Positions 51,035-60,631 of a DNA stretch of 64,000 nucleotides are shown here, piece by piece. The notes beneath the pieces are model-generated. The model ran no database searches. It was given only the letters and a program-made list of their open reading frames with translations, and was not told the DNA's origin. A program made the translations under genes and the position numbers. Numbering within the stretch: the first letter of the stretch is position 1; each line of letters starts with the position of its first letter. This DNA comes from Streptomyces sp. HB132. GTDB taxonomy: Bacteria > Actinomycetota > Actinomycetes > Streptomycetales > Streptomycetaceae. Location of the stretch: assembly GCF_016909575.1 (NCBI RefSeq), contig NZ_JAFBGA010000003.1:186001-250000 (forward strand). Reading direction: 5' to 3'.

Positions 51035-54000
51035 TGGTCGCCGCCTCCATCATCTTCTCGGTGGTCTCCTGCTCGGAGAGACCGGCGAGCTCAGCGGCGT
51101 CCTTGGCGGCGAGCACTGCCTTGTAGGTGGACGGGATGATCTTGCTGAAGCGGGTGACCGCGGAGTCCCAGTCGGCCAGCAGCTTCTCGGCGACCGTGGA
51201 TCCGGTCTCCTCCTGGTGGCGGCGCACGACGTCGTGCAGCCACTGCCTGTCGGTGTCGTCGAGGAGCTCGACGGCGCCGACGTTGCCGGTGTTGACGTTG
51301 TCGAGGTCGAGGTCGATGACGTACGCGATGCCGCCGGACATGCCTGCGGCGAAGTTGCGTCCGGTCTCGCCGAGCACGACCGCGTGTCCGCCGGTCATGT
51401 ACTCGCAGCCGTGGTCGCCCACGCCTTCCGAGACGACCGTGGCACCGGAGTTGCGGACGCAGAAGCGCTCGCCGGTCCGGCCGCGGAGGAACAGCTCGCC
51501 GCCGGTCGCACCGTAGCCGATGGTGTTGCCGGCGATGGTGGAGTACTCGGCGAGGTGGTCGGCGCCGCGGTCCGGGCGGACGATGACGCGGCCGCCGGAG
51601 AGGCCCTTGCCGACGTAGTCGTTGGCGTCGCCCTCCAGGCGCAGCGTCACGCCACGCGGTACGAAGGCGCCGAAGGACTGGCCCGCGGACCCGGTGAAGG
51701 TGATGTCGATGGTGTCGTCGGGCAGGCCCGCACCGCCGAACTTCTTGGTCACCTCGTGGCCGAGCATGGTGCCGACGGTCCGGTTGATGTTGCGGATCGC
51801 GATCTGCGCGCGGACCGGCTGGGCGGCCTCGGCGCTGTCGGCGCCCAGGGCGTCGGCGGCGAGCTTGATCAGCTCGTTGTCGAGGGCCTTGGTCAGTCCG
51901 TGGTCCTGCTCGTTGACGCGGTGGCGTACGGCGCCCTCGGGCAGTTCGGGCACGTAGAAGAGGGGCTCGAGGTCGAGGCCCTGGGCCTTCCAGTGGTCGA
52001 CGGCCCGGTCGGTGTCGAGGAGTTCGGCGTGGCCGACGGCCTCCTCGATCGTGCGGAAGCCGAGCTCGGCGAGGATCTCGCGGACCTCTTCGGCGATGAA
52101 CTCGAAGAAGTTGACGATGTACTCGGCCTTGCCGGAGAACCGGTCGCGCAGGACGGGGTTCTGGGTGGCGATGCCGACCGGACAGGTGTCGAGGTGGCAG
52201 ACGCGCATCATGACGCAGCCGGAGACGACGAGCGGCGCGGTCGCGAAACCGAACTCCTCGGCGCCTAGAAGCGCGGCGATGACGACGTCGCGGCCGGTCT
52301 TGAGCTGGCCGTCGGTCTGGACGACGATGCGGTCGCGCAGGCCGTTGAGCAGCAGGGTCTGCTGGGTCTCGGCCAGGCCGAGCTCCCAGGGGCCGCCCGC
52401 GTGCTTGAGCGAGGTGAGCGGCGAGGCGCCGGTGCCGCCGTCGTGTCCGGAGATGAGGACGACGTCCGCGTGGGCCTTGGAGACACCCGCGGCGACCGTT
52501 CCGACGCCGACCTCGGAGACCAGCTTCACGTGGACGCGGGCCGCCGGGTTGGCGTTCTTGAGGTCGTGGATCAGCTGAGCCAGGTCCTCGATGGAGTAGA
52601 TGTCGTGGTGCGGCGGGGGCGAGATCAGGCCGACACCCGGGGTGGAGTGCCGGGTCTTGGCGACCCAGGGGTAGACCTTGTGGCCGGGCAGCTGGCCGCC
52701 CTCGCCGGGCTTGGCGCCCTGCGCCATCTTGATCTGGATGTCGTCCGCGTTGACCAGGTACTCGCTGGTGACACCGAAGCGGCCGGAGGCGACCTGCTTG
52801 ATGGACGAGCGGCGCGCCGGGTCGTAGAGACGCTCGGAGTCCTCGCCGCCCTCACCGGTGTTGGACTTGCCGCCCAGCTGGTTCATGGCGATGGCGAGGG
52901 TTTCGTGCGCCTCCTGGGAGATGGAGCCGTACGACATGGCGCCGGTGGAGAAGCGCTTGACGATGTCGGCGGCGGACTCGACCTCGTCGAGGGAGATCGG
53001 CTCGCGGCCGCTCTTGAAGCCGAACAGGCCGCGGAGCGTCATGAGGCGCTCGGACTGCTCGTTGACCCGGCCGGTGTACTTCTTGAAGATGTCGTACCGG
53101 CGGTTGCGGGTGGCGTGCTGGAGGCGGAAGACCGTCTCGGGGTCGAACAGGTGCGGCTCGCCCTCGCGGCGCCACTGGTACTCGCCGCCGATCTCCAGCG
53201 CGCGGTGCGAGGCGGAGATGCCGGAGGCGGGGTACGCCTTGGTGTGCCGGGCGGCGACCTCCTTGGCGACGACGTCGAGTCCGGCGCCGCCGATCTTGGT
53301 GGCGGTGCCGTTGAAGTACTGGGCGACGAAGGCCTCGTCGAGACCGACGGCCTCGAAGACCTGGGCGCCGCGGTAGGAGGCGACGGTCGAGATGCCCATC
53401 TTGGACATGACCTTGAGGACGCCCTTGCCGAGGGCGTAGATCAGGTTGCGGATGGCCAGCTCGGGCTCGGTGCCCTCGATGAACGTGCCGGCGCGGACGA
53501 GGTCCTCGACGGACTCCATCGCGAGGTACGGGTTGACCGCGGCGGCGCCGTAACCGATGAGCAGCGCGACGTGGTGGACCTCGCGGACGTCGCCGGCCTC
53601 GACCAGCAGGCCCACCTGGGTGCGCTGCTTGGTGCGGATGAGGTGGTGGTGGACGGCCGAGGTGAGCAGCAGCGAGGGGATCGGCGCGTGCTCGGCGTCG
53701 GAGTGCCGGTCGGACAGGACGATGAGGCGGGCGCCGTCCTCTATGGCGGCGTCGACCTCGGAGGTGACCTGTTCGATGCGGGCGGCGAGTGCCTCGCCGC
53801 CGCCGCTGACGCGGTAGAGGCCGGAGAGGGTCGCGGCCCTCATGCCCGGCATGTCGCCGTCGGCGTTGATGTGGATGAGCTTGGCCAGCTCGTCGTTGTC
53901 GATCACCGGGAAGGGGAGCGTGACGCTGCGGCACGCGGCGGCGGTCGGCTCCAGGATGTTGCCGGCGGGGCCGAGTGTGGAGCGCAGCGAGGTGACGAGC

Positions 54001-55586
54001 TCCTCGCGGATGGCGTCCAGCGGCGGGTTGGTGACCTGGGCGAACAGCTGGGTGAAATAGTCGAAGAGCAGCCGGGGGCGCTCGGAGAGCGCGGCGATCG
54101 GCGAGTCGGTGCCCATGGAGCCGAGGGGTTCGCCGGCGGTGCGGGCCATCGGGGCGAGGAGGACGCGGAGCTCTTCCTCGGTGTAGCCGAAGGTCTGCTG
54201 GCGGCGGGTGACCGAGGCGTGGGTGTGGACGATGTGCTCGCGCTCGGGGAGGTCCTCGAGCTCGATCTCGCCGGTTTCCAGCCACTCCTCGTACGGGTTC
54301 TCGGCGGCCAGGGACGCCTTGATCTCGTCGTCCTCGATGATGCGGTGCTCGGCGGTGTCGACGAGGAACATCTTGCCGGGCTGGAGTCGGCCCTTGCGGA
54401 CGACCTTGGCCGGGTCGATGTCCAGGACGCCGACCTCGGAGGAGAGGACGACGAGGCCGTCGTCGGTGACCCAGTAGCGGCCGGGACGCAGACCGTTGCG
54501 GTCGAGGACCGCGCCGACCTGGGTGCCGTCGGTGAAGGTGACGCAGGCCGGGCCGTCCCAGGGCTCCATCATCGTGGAGTGGTACTGGTAGAAGGCGCGG
54601 CGGGCCGGGTCCATGGAGGCGTGGTTCTCCCACGCCTCGGGGACCATCATCAGCACCGAGTGCGGCAGCGAGCGGCCGCCGAGGTGGAGCAGCTCCAGGA
54701 CCTCGTCGAAGGAGGCGGAGTCGGAGGCGTCCGGGGTGCAGACGGGGAAGATGCGGTCGAGCTGGGCGTCGCCGAAGAGGCTGGAGGCGAGCTGGGACTC
54801 ACGGGCCTTCATCCAGTTGCGGTTGCCCTTGACCGTGTTGATCTCGCCGTTGTGCGCGACGAAGCGGTACGGGTGGGCGAGCGGCCAGCTGGGGAAGGTG
54901 TTGGTGGAGAAGCGGGAGTGGACCAGCGCGACCGTGGTGGCGAAGCGGCGGTCGGAGAGGTCCGGGAAGAACGGCTCCAGCTGCCCGGTGGTCAGCATGC
55001 CCTTGTAGACGATCGTGCGTGCGGAGAGCGAGGGGAAGTACACCCCGGCCTCACGCTCGGCGCGCTTGCGCAGGACGAACGCCTTGCGGTCCAGCGCGAT
55101 GCCGGTGCTGACGCCGTCGGCCACGACGATCTGGCGGAACTCCGGCATGACGGCGCGGGCGCCGTTGCCGAGGATGTCCGGGGTGACCGGGACCTGGCGC
55201 CAGCCGAGGACGTCGAGGCCCTCCTCGGCCGCGATCTCCTCGATCTGCTTGACGGACTCGGTGGCGTCGTCCGCGGGCAGGAAGGCGATGCCGACGGCGT
55301 AGGAGCCGGCCTCAGGGAGGTCGAACCCGGTCTCTTCACGGAGGAAGGCGTCCGGGACCTGGAGGAGAATGCCGGCGCCGTCGCCCGAGTCGGGCTCGGA
55401 TCCTGTGGCGCCGCGGTGTTCGAGGTTGCGCAGTACGGTCAGCGCCTGCTCGACCAGCTCATGGCTGGCCACACCGGTAAGAGTGGCCACGAACCCGACG
55501 CCGCAGGCGTCGTGCTCGTTACGGGGGTCGTACATCCCCTGCTGGGCGGGGCGACCGTCCATGGGCGACCAGGCGTGGATGCGCAT
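51027..55586 (-). CDS. gltB: glutamate synthase large (alpha) subunit
   Basis: A 1519-residue large subunit of NADPH-dependent GOGAT, making two glutamates from glutamine and 2-oxoglutarate. A 27-residue propeptide precedes the N-terminal nucleophile Cys28 ([10 protein letters not shown]) of the glutaminase domain (about 28-420). The central and FMN-binding synthase domains follow, with [13 protein letters not shown] and [14 protein letters not shown] at about 950-1000. The [3Fe-4S] cysteines are in [16 protein letters not shown] (about 1128-1143). The GXGXG beta-helix domain (about 1260-1470) contains [13 protein letters not shown] and GGELFLRG. The ATG at 55586 opens [11 protein letters not shown]. 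It is the first gene of gltBD, preceded by a 446-base regulatory region. Confidence 0.97.
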   Translation of the reverse strand: MRIHAWSPMDGRPAQQGMYDPRNEHDACGVGFVATLTGVASHELVEQALTVLRNLEHRGATGSEPDSGDGAGILLQVPDAFLREETGFDLPEAGSYAVGIAFLPADDATESVKQIEEIAAEEGLDVLGWRQVPVTPDILGNGARAVMPEFRQIVVADGVSTGIALDRKAFVLRKRAEREAGVYFPSLSARTIVYKGMLTTGQLEPFFPDLSDRRFATTVALVHSRFSTNTFPSWPLAHPYRFVAHNGEINTVKGNRNWMKARESQLASSLFGDAQLDRIFPVCTPDASDSASFDEVLELLHLGGRSLPHSVLMMVPEAWENHASMDPARRAFYQYHSTMMEPWDGPACVTFTDGTQVGAVLDRNGLRPGRYWVTDDGLVVLSSEVGVLDIDPAKVVRKGRLQPGKMFLVDTAEHRIIEDDEIKASLAAENPYEEWLETGEIELEDLPEREHIVHTHASVTRRQQTFGYTEEELRVLLAPMARTAGEPLGSMGTDSPIAALSERPRLLFDYFTQLFAQVTNPPLDAIREELVTSLRSTLGPAGNILEPTAAACRSVTLPFPVIDNDELAKLIHINADGDMPGMRAATLSGLYRVSGGGEALAARIEQVTSEVDAAIEDGARLIVLSDRHSDAEHAPIPSLLLTSAVHHHLIRTKQRTQVGLLVEAGDVREVHHVALLIGYGAAAVNPYLAMESVEDLVRAGTFIEGTEPELAIRNLIYALGKGVLKVMSKMGISTVASYRGAQVFEAVGLDEAFVAQYFNGTATKIGGAGLDVVAKEVAARHTKAYPASGISASHRALEIGGEYQWRREGEPHLFDPETVFRLQHATRNRRYDIFKKYTGRVNEQSERLMTLRGLFGFKSGREPISLDEVESAADIVKRFSTGAMSYGSISQEAHETLAIAMNQLGGKSNTGEGGEDSERLYDPARRSSIKQVASGRFGVTSEYLVNADDIQIKMAQGAKPGEGGQLPGHKVYPWVAKTRHSTPGVGLISPPPHHDIYSIEDLAQLIHDLKNANPAARVHVKLVSEVGVGTVAAGVSKAHADVVLISGHDGGTGASPLTSLKHAGGPWELGLAETQQTLLLNGLRDRIVVQTDGQLKTGRDVVIAALLGAEEFGFATAPLVVSGCVMMRVCHLDTCPVGIATQNPVLRDRFSGKAEYIVNFFEFIAEEVREILAELGFRTIEEAVGHAELLDTDRAVDHWKAQGLDLEPLFYVPELPEGAVRHRVNEQDHGLTKALDNELIKLAADALGADSAEAAQPVRAQIAIRNINRTVGTMLGHEVTKKFGGAGLPDDTIDITFTGSAGQSFGAFVPRGVTLRLEGDANDYVGKGLSGGRVIVRPDRGADHLAEYSTIAGNTIGYGATGGELFLRGRTGERFCVRNSGATVVSEGVGDHGCEYMTGGHAVVLGETGRNFAAGMSGGIAYVIDLDLDNVNTGNVGAVELLDDTDRQWLHDVVRRHQEETGSTVAEKLLADWDSAVTRFSKIIPSTYKAVLAAKDAAELAGLSEQETTEKMMEAATNG

Positions 55587-56032
55587 CGGCTCTCCCGTCG
55601 TCGTCGTGGCATGTGCTGTGCCGAGGGACGACGCTGGCCCTCTGCGAAATTTCGTGCAGGTTACATGATGGAACGCTTCTCAAAAAGCGGAAAGGCTGTT
55701 CCAACATGCGGACACCACGGAGCCGTGGTGCGGGTGGGTCACGGTCGGAAGGATCGTTGTGGATCACTGTCCGGGGAGACCGCAGAGAGCGGGCGTCGTT
55801 GCCCGCGAGTGTCTACGGCTCTTGCCCGGCGGTCATGGAATCGAAACCGCCGAGTAACGGCTACTTATGTGTAGCACTGCATAGCGTCTCATTTTACGGC
55901 GGGCCCACCCCATCCGCCCAGTGACGTGCGTCAAGACGTATGTCACACCGGCGGAACACCGGGGCCGCCGGGAGGTGCCGCCGGGGGGCCACCGAGGGGC
56001 CGCCGACGTCCCGGCCCCCGGGGCGCCGGCCG
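55587..56032 (-). promoter_or_regulatory. gltB upstream region with imperfect palindrome
   Basis: This 446-base gene-free region before gltB is AT-richer near 55660-55700 and 55840-55900. At 55921-55946 gtgacgtgcgtc and gacgtatgtcac form a 26-bp dyad with two mismatched pairs. Near 55660, gttac-6 bases-gaac resembles half of a GlnR site, but a full double site is missing. A TAAAAT element is readable on the minus strand at about 55896-55891. I cannot fix a promoter. Confidence 0.4.
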
Positions 56033-56764
56033 TCAGCCGGCCGCCACTCCGAGCAGCGTGCCCAGTCCGTACGTGATCGCGGCCGCGGCCCCGCCGAGCA
56101 CGAGCTGACGCAGTCCGCTGAACCACCAGGTGCGTGCCGTCACCCTGGCCACGACCGCGCCGCAGCCGAACAGCCCGGCGAGGGCGAGCAGCACGGCGGG
56201 CCACAGCCGGTCGGCGCCGAGCAGGTAGGGCAGCACGGGGAGCAGTGCGCCCAGCGCGAAGGCGCCGAAGGAGGAGAGGGCGGCTACGAGCGGCGAGGGC
56301 AGGTCACCCGGGTCGATGCCGAGCTCCTCGCGGGCGTGTATCTCGAGCGCCTGTTCCGGGTCGCGGGACAGCTGCCGGGCGACCTCCTGGGCGAGCGCGG
56401 GCTCGACCCCGCGGGACTCGTAGAGGGCGGCGAGCTCGCGCATCTCGTCCTTGGGGTGTTTGCGCAGCTCACGCCGCTCGACGGCGAGTTCCGCCTCGAC
56501 GAGCTCACGCTGCGAGGCGACGGAGGTGTACTCGCCCGCGGCCATCGAGAACGCACCGGCCGCGAGCCCCGCGAGTCCCGTGATGACGATGGTCTGCTGG
56601 GAGACCGCCCCTCCGGCGACGCCCGTCATCAGGGCGAGGTTGGAGACGAGACCGTCCATGGCGCCGAACACCGCGGGCCGCAGCCAGCCGCCGTTGACGT
56701 CACGGTGGGTGTGGTTGTCCCGGTGGGCCTCGTGCAGTACGGCGTCGGTCTCGATGATGGACAC
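56033..56764 (-). CDS. VIT1/CCC1 family Fe2+/Mn2+ transporter
   Basis: A 243-residue membrane protein of the vacuolar iron transporter family. The N-terminal block REAHRDNHTH-like reads HEAHRDNHTHRDVNGGWLRP, then AVFGAMDGLVSNLALMTGVAGG (first membrane segment) and AGAFSMAAGEYTSVASQRE (second). The cytoplasmic metal-binding Glu-rich helices follow (about 75-135: ELVEAELAVERRELRKH, DEMRELAALYESRGVEP), with three membrane segments at the C-terminus. It is expected to export Fe2+ or Mn2+ from the cytosol. I chose GTG 56764 behind GAGGAGAG. It is divergent from the ADP-ribosylglycohydrolase operon. Confidence 0.9.
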   Translation of the reverse strand: MSIIETDAVLHEAHRDNHTHRDVNGGWLRPAVFGAMDGLVSNLALMTGVAGGAVSQQTIVITGLAGLAAGAFSMAAGEYTSVASQRELVEAELAVERRELRKHPKDEMRELAALYESRGVEPALAQEVARQLSRDPEQALEIHAREELGIDPGDLPSPLVAALSSFGAFALGALLPVLPYLLGADRLWPAVLLALAGLFGCGAVVARVTARTWWFSGLRQLVLGGAAAAITYGLGTLLGVAAG

Positions 56765-56986
56765 AGCTCTCCTCTTCTCCCGGAGCGGTCCCCGATGTGA
56801 TGCTCCCGCTCCGCACCGTCGAAAGTACGCACGAAAAACGCCTCCCGCCAGCAAGGAAGGCCGTACTTACCTGCCGCGAGGGCGTCACTCGGGCGGACGA
56901 TTTGTACGAAATACGAGCCTCTCTTCGGTGTGATCGGGGAAACCTCGCGTATCCGGTCGTTCCGGGTGCGAGGAAAGGTCTTCACG

Positions 56987-58177
56987 ATGGAGCTCATGGC
57001 GGACACTCCGGCGGCGGGCACGGCCGACCGGGCCCGGGGGGCCCTGCTGGGGCTGGCGGTGGGAGATGCGCTCGGCGCCCCGGCGGAGAACATGCGCCCC
57101 TCCGAGATCCGCCGCCGCTGGGGTCGCATCGAGGGGTTCGTGAGCGACGATCCGGCGGGGACCGACGACACCGAGTACGCGATCTTCTCCGGGCTCCTGC
57201 TGGCCAGGCACGGTTCGGCGCTCACCGTCTCGCACGTCGAACGGGCCTGGCACCACTGGATCGCCGATCTGGACGAGGGCCCGTTCCGGGGTGCCGGATT
57301 CAGCGAGCGCGGCACGCTGGAGAATCTGCGGCGCGGTCTCGCCGCCCCGATCTCGGCCCAGCACCGGCACGCGTGGAGCGACGGTCTCGCGATGCGGGCG
57401 GCGCCGTTCGGGGTCTTCGCGGCGGGCCGGCCCGCGGAGGCCGCCCGACTGGTGGCGGTGGACGGGCGGGTCAGTCACGACGGGGAGGGCATCTACGGCG
57501 GACAGGCGGTCGCGGCGGGGGTGGCCGCCGCGATGGTGGGGGCGGGGCTCGCCTCCGTGATCGCCGCCGCGCTCTCGGTCGTACCGATGGACTCCTGGAC
57601 GGCCCGTTCGCTGCGCCGCGCGGTCTCGGCCGCACAGCGCTCGTACCCGGACCGGCTGACCGGGGAGCGCGCGGTGCGTTCCGCGGTGGTGATCGGCGGC
57701 TACCCGTGGACGGATCTGGCGCCGGAGGCGGTGGGTCTGGCCTTCGGGGCCCTGACCGCGGCGCGGGGAGACTTCCCGACGGCGGTGCTCACGGCCGTGA
57801 ACATGGGCCGGGACGCCGACACGACGGCCGCGGTGGCGGGCGCGCTGGCCGGTGCCCTGCACGGGGTGTCGGCCATCCCCCGGGACTGGGCGGCGGCGAT
57901 CGGCCCGGTGCGGGGCAGTTGCCTGCCTTCGATGCGGGGTTACCACGTCCTGGACATCGCGGAGCTCCTGACCCCGGCCGACGACGGGGAGGACCCGCCG
58001 GGGGTCCGGGCCACCCCGGAGCGGGAGCCCGCCCCGCACCGGGAGGCCGGGGTCGCACCCCTCTCCCCGCGGCAGGGGGTGTCCGGCGGGCCACGGCTCC
58101 CCGGTGCCGGGCGGCACACCCCCGTGCGGACGGGGCCGTCGGCACCGGCCGCCGGTACGCGGCAGGACTCCCGGTGA
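56987..58177 (+). CDS. ADP-ribosylglycohydrolase family protein, paralogue 1
   Basis: A 396-residue DraG-family protein, first of four in tandem. The di-metal site is complete: ALLGLAVGDALGAPAE (about 19-34), GTDDTEYAIFSG (about 58-69) and, near the C-terminus of the domain, NMGRDADTTAAVAGALAGAL (about 268-287). Such enzymes cleave ADP-ribose or related N- or O-glycosidic bonds in a Mg-dependent way. After about residue 325 the tail is Pro/Arg-rich and disordered. I chose ATG 56987 with AGGAAAGG upstream; a GTG at 56930 is in frame. The stop overlaps the next start (GTGA), the beginning of a tightly coupled operon. The substrate is unknown. Confidence 0.88.
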   Translation: MELMADTPAAGTADRARGALLGLAVGDALGAPAENMRPSEIRRRWGRIEGFVSDDPAGTDDTEYAIFSGLLLARHGSALTVSHVERAWHHWIADLDEGPFRGAGFSERGTLENLRRGLAAPISAQHRHAWSDGLAMRAAPFGVFAAGRPAEAARLVAVDGRVSHDGEGIYGGQAVAAGVAAAMVGAGLASVIAAALSVVPMDSWTARSLRRAVSAAQRSYPDRLTGERAVRSAVVIGGYPWTDLAPEAVGLAFGALTAARGDFPTAVLTAVNMGRDADTTAAVAGALAGALHGVSAIPRDWAAAIGPVRGSCLPSMRGYHVLDIAELLTPADDGEDPPGVRATPEREPAPHREAGVAPLSPRQGVSGGPRLPGAGRHTPVRTGPSAPAAGTRQDSR

Positions 58178-59499
58178 CCGCGGCAGGCCGCACTCCGCGG
58201 AGCACGGCCGAGGCGGCGGAGTCCGCCCCGCACGTGGCGATCCGGATCACCGCAGGACCGGCGGCCGCGAGCGGCGCGAAGGGACCCGGCGCACCGGGAC
58301 GGCAGGCCAGGATCGAGGGCCTGCTGCTCGGGCTGGCCGCCGGGGACGCCGCCGGGTGGCCGGCCGCGAGGCACCGGGCCGCTCGGATGCCGGAGTGGAC
58401 GAGGCGGCTCACCCGGGAGCTGGACACCTTCGCGGAGCAGAACGCGACGACGACGCTGCCCGTGCCCATCGCCCTCAACCAGCCGCCGGAACCGCTGCGG
58501 CTCGGCCCGTCCGACGACGCCGAGTGGGCCGCGTTCGCCGCCCGGACCGTACTGGCCGCCGCCGCGGACCACGCTCCGGACCTCTCCCCGGGACACCGGA
58601 TGCGGGAAGCGATCGACCGGTCGTGGAACGCGCTGGCGGCGAAGGTCGCCGCGGCGAGCGCCCGGGCCCCCGAGGTCGAGTCGGCCGTCCTTCCGCTCCG
58701 GGCCCGGATCTCCGTGCGGGCCGGGCTGGGCAATCTGGCCGCCGGGCTGCGCCCGCCCGCGACCGGGCACGACAATCCGCACTTCTTCGACGACGCGGCG
58801 TGTGTGCGGGCCGCCGTGCTCGCGGTCGTGCACCCCGGCGACCCGGCGGCGGCGGCCGGGCTCGCCGAGTTCGACGCCCGGTACACCCAGGACGGTGACG
58901 GGGTGCACGGCGCGCGGGCCGTCGCCGCGGCGATCGCCGAGGCGCTCGCCGGGGCGGACGTCGGCACGGTGGTGAACGCCGCGCTCGACCAGCTGCCCGA
59001 AGGGACCGAGATCGCCCGCAACGCCGCCCACGCCGTGCGGCTGGCCCAGGAGTTCGCCGACGAGACGGCGGGCGCCTTCGCGCTCGTGCCCGTGCTGGAG
59101 CATCAGATCGTGGACCACGTCTACAGCTACGGGATCGCCGCGGCCGAGACCGTGCCGGTCGCCCTGGCCCTGACGGCGGCGGCCCGGGGCGATTTCGCGC
59201 AGGCCGTCCCCGCGGCCGCCTGCCTTTCCCGGGTCGCCGATTCGGCACCCGCGCTAGCCGGGGCACTGACCGGGGCGCTGGGCGGGGCGGCGTCCGTGCC
59301 CGTGGGCTGGCGGGAGGCCTGCCGGACGCTGGCCGGGTGCGCGCTGCCCCGGCTCGCCGGCACCGACCTGATCGAACTCGCCGGGCTGCTGGCAGCCACG
59401 GAACCGGTCACCCCGGGTGGACAATTCCGGCATGACACACAAAACAACCGAGCCTCGCGCGTCCGGCACGGCCACCGCCACGGCGCTCACCCTGGATGA
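58174..59499 (+). CDS. ADP-ribosylglycohydrolase-like protein, paralogue 2 (degenerate metal site)
   Basis: A 441-residue DraG-family paralogue that has probably lost activity. The fold is readable from EGLLLGLAAGDAAGWPAARH (about 48-67), but the first metal motif is SDDAEW (113-118) rather than (S/T)DDTE. The C-terminal motif, normally GxDxDT, reads SRVADSAPALAGALTGALGG, leaving one Asp. The spacing between the first two motifs is also longer than in paralogue 1. The start is GTG 58174 in a GTGA overlap. The last 22 codons overlap the start of paralogue 3 by 68 bases in another frame. It may be a regulatory or scaffold partner of the intact paralogues; that is inference. Confidence 0.82.
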   Translation: MTAAGRTPRSTAEAAESAPHVAIRITAGPAAASGAKGPGAPGRQARIEGLLLGLAAGDAAGWPAARHRAARMPEWTRRLTRELDTFAEQNATTTLPVPIALNQPPEPLRLGPSDDAEWAAFAARTVLAAAADHAPDLSPGHRMREAIDRSWNALAAKVAAASARAPEVESAVLPLRARISVRAGLGNLAAGLRPPATGHDNPHFFDDAACVRAAVLAVVHPGDPAAAAGLAEFDARYTQDGDGVHGARAVAAAIAEALAGADVGTVVNAALDQLPEGTEIARNAAHAVRLAQEFADETAGAFALVPVLEHQIVDHVYSYGIAAAETVPVALALTAAARGDFAQAVPAAACLSRVADSAPALAGALTGALGGAASVPVGWREACRTLAGCALPRLAGTDLIELAGLLAATEPVTPGGQFRHDTQNNRASRVRHGHRHGAHPG

Positions 59500-60631
59500 A
59501 CGCATCACCGGAGCCCTCGTCGGCGCGGCCGTGGGGGACGCGCTCGGCGGTCCCGTCGAGGGCTGGACACCCGCGCAGATCGTGGAGCGTCACGGCGGCC
59601 GGGTGACCGGTGTCGTGGGTCCCTGGCACGGCGACGACTGGCGCACCGCACGGCCCATCGCCCCGTACCACAAGGGTGACGGGCACGTCACCGACGACAC
59701 CTTGATGACCCACGCGCTGATCCGGGTGTACGAGACGGTGCGCGGCCACCTCGACGCGTACGCGGTCGCCGACCACCTCGTGCCGGACCTGATGTCACAG
59801 CCCCGCTGGATCCCGGAGCTGGAGGCCGAGGCGCTCCCCCTGCAACGGATCTTCCTGGCCGAGAAGTGGATCGTCACGCGGCTGCACTACGGGCACGCCG
59901 ATCCGCGTGAGGCGGGGTCGGGGAACATCGTCAACTGCGGGGCGGCGATGTACATGGCCCCGGTCGGTCTGGTGAACGCCGCCCATCCGGAGGCCGCGTA
60001 CGCGGAGGCGCTGGACGTCGCGGGTGCGCACCAGTCCTCGTACGGGCGGGAGGCGGCCGGGGTGCTGGCTGCCGCCGTCGCGGCCGCCTGCGCCCCGGGG
60101 GCGACCCCCGTCTCCGTCGTCGAGGCCGCTCTGGCCCTGGCCAAGGACGGCACCCGGTCGGCGATCGAGTCGGTGTGCGAAGCGGCCTCCCGTCACACGG
60201 ACTTCGAGTCCGCACTGGTACCGCTGCGCGCCGCCGTCGCCCCGTTCGACACGGTCGGTCCCCACTACCGCGACCCTTCGCTGGGCGCGCGGCGGCCCTC
60301 CCGGCTGCACTCCGTCGAGGAACTGCCTGTCGCGCTGGGCATGCTCCTCGTCGGCGGCGGCGACTACCACCACACGGTGCTCGGCTCGGTCAACTACGGC
60401 CGTGACTGCGACTCGATCGCCACGATGAGCGGTGCGCTCGCGGGCGCGCTCCACGGCGAGCAGGCGATTCCCGGGACCTGGGTGAAGACGGTCGCCGAGG
60501 CCAGCCGCCTCGATCTGCACGCCCCGGCCCGGGCCCTGACGGAGGTCGCCCGCGAGATCTTCGTACGGGACACGGCACGGCGCCGCGCACACGAGGCGGC
60601 GTTCGCCGTGCTGGCGGGCGACGGCCGGTGA
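59432..60631 (+). CDS. ADP-ribosylglycohydrolase family protein, paralogue 3
   Basis: A 399-residue DraG-family protein with an intact metal site: ALVGAAVGDALGGPVEGW (28-45), HVTDDTLMTHAL (about 85-96) and SVNYGRDCDSIATMSGALAG (about 311-330), with Ser in place of the last Thr, as many members have. An insertion around PRWIPELEAEALPLQRIF and WIVTRLHYGHADPREAGSG is not in paralogue 1, so the substrate pocket probably differs. The ATG at 59432 lies inside the end of paralogue 2, with a weak ribosome binding site, so it probably relies on coupled translation. The stop overlaps the next GTG in a GTGA. Confidence 0.88.
   Translation: MTHKTTEPRASGTATATALTLDERITGALVGAAVGDALGGPVEGWTPAQIVERHGGRVTGVVGPWHGDDWRTARPIAPYHKGDGHVTDDTLMTHALIRVYETVRGHLDAYAVADHLVPDLMSQPRWIPELEAEALPLQRIFLAEKWIVTRLHYGHADPREAGSGNIVNCGAAMYMAPVGLVNAAHPEAAYAEALDVAGAHQSSYGREAAGVLAAAVAAACAPGATPVSVVEAALALAKDGTRSAIESVCEAASRHTDFESALVPLRAAVAPFDTVGPHYRDPSLGARRPSRLHSVEELPVALGMLLVGGGDYHHTVLGSVNYGRDCDSIATMSGALAGALHGEQAIPGTWVKTVAEASRLDLHAPARALTEVAREIFVRDTARRRAHEAAFAVLAGDGR

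Noticed and set aside
55587..55700. Full GlnR double site or glutamine riboswitch before gltB
   Set aside because: Only one partial gttac-N6-gaac half-site is present, and I see no conserved glutamine riboswitch structure.
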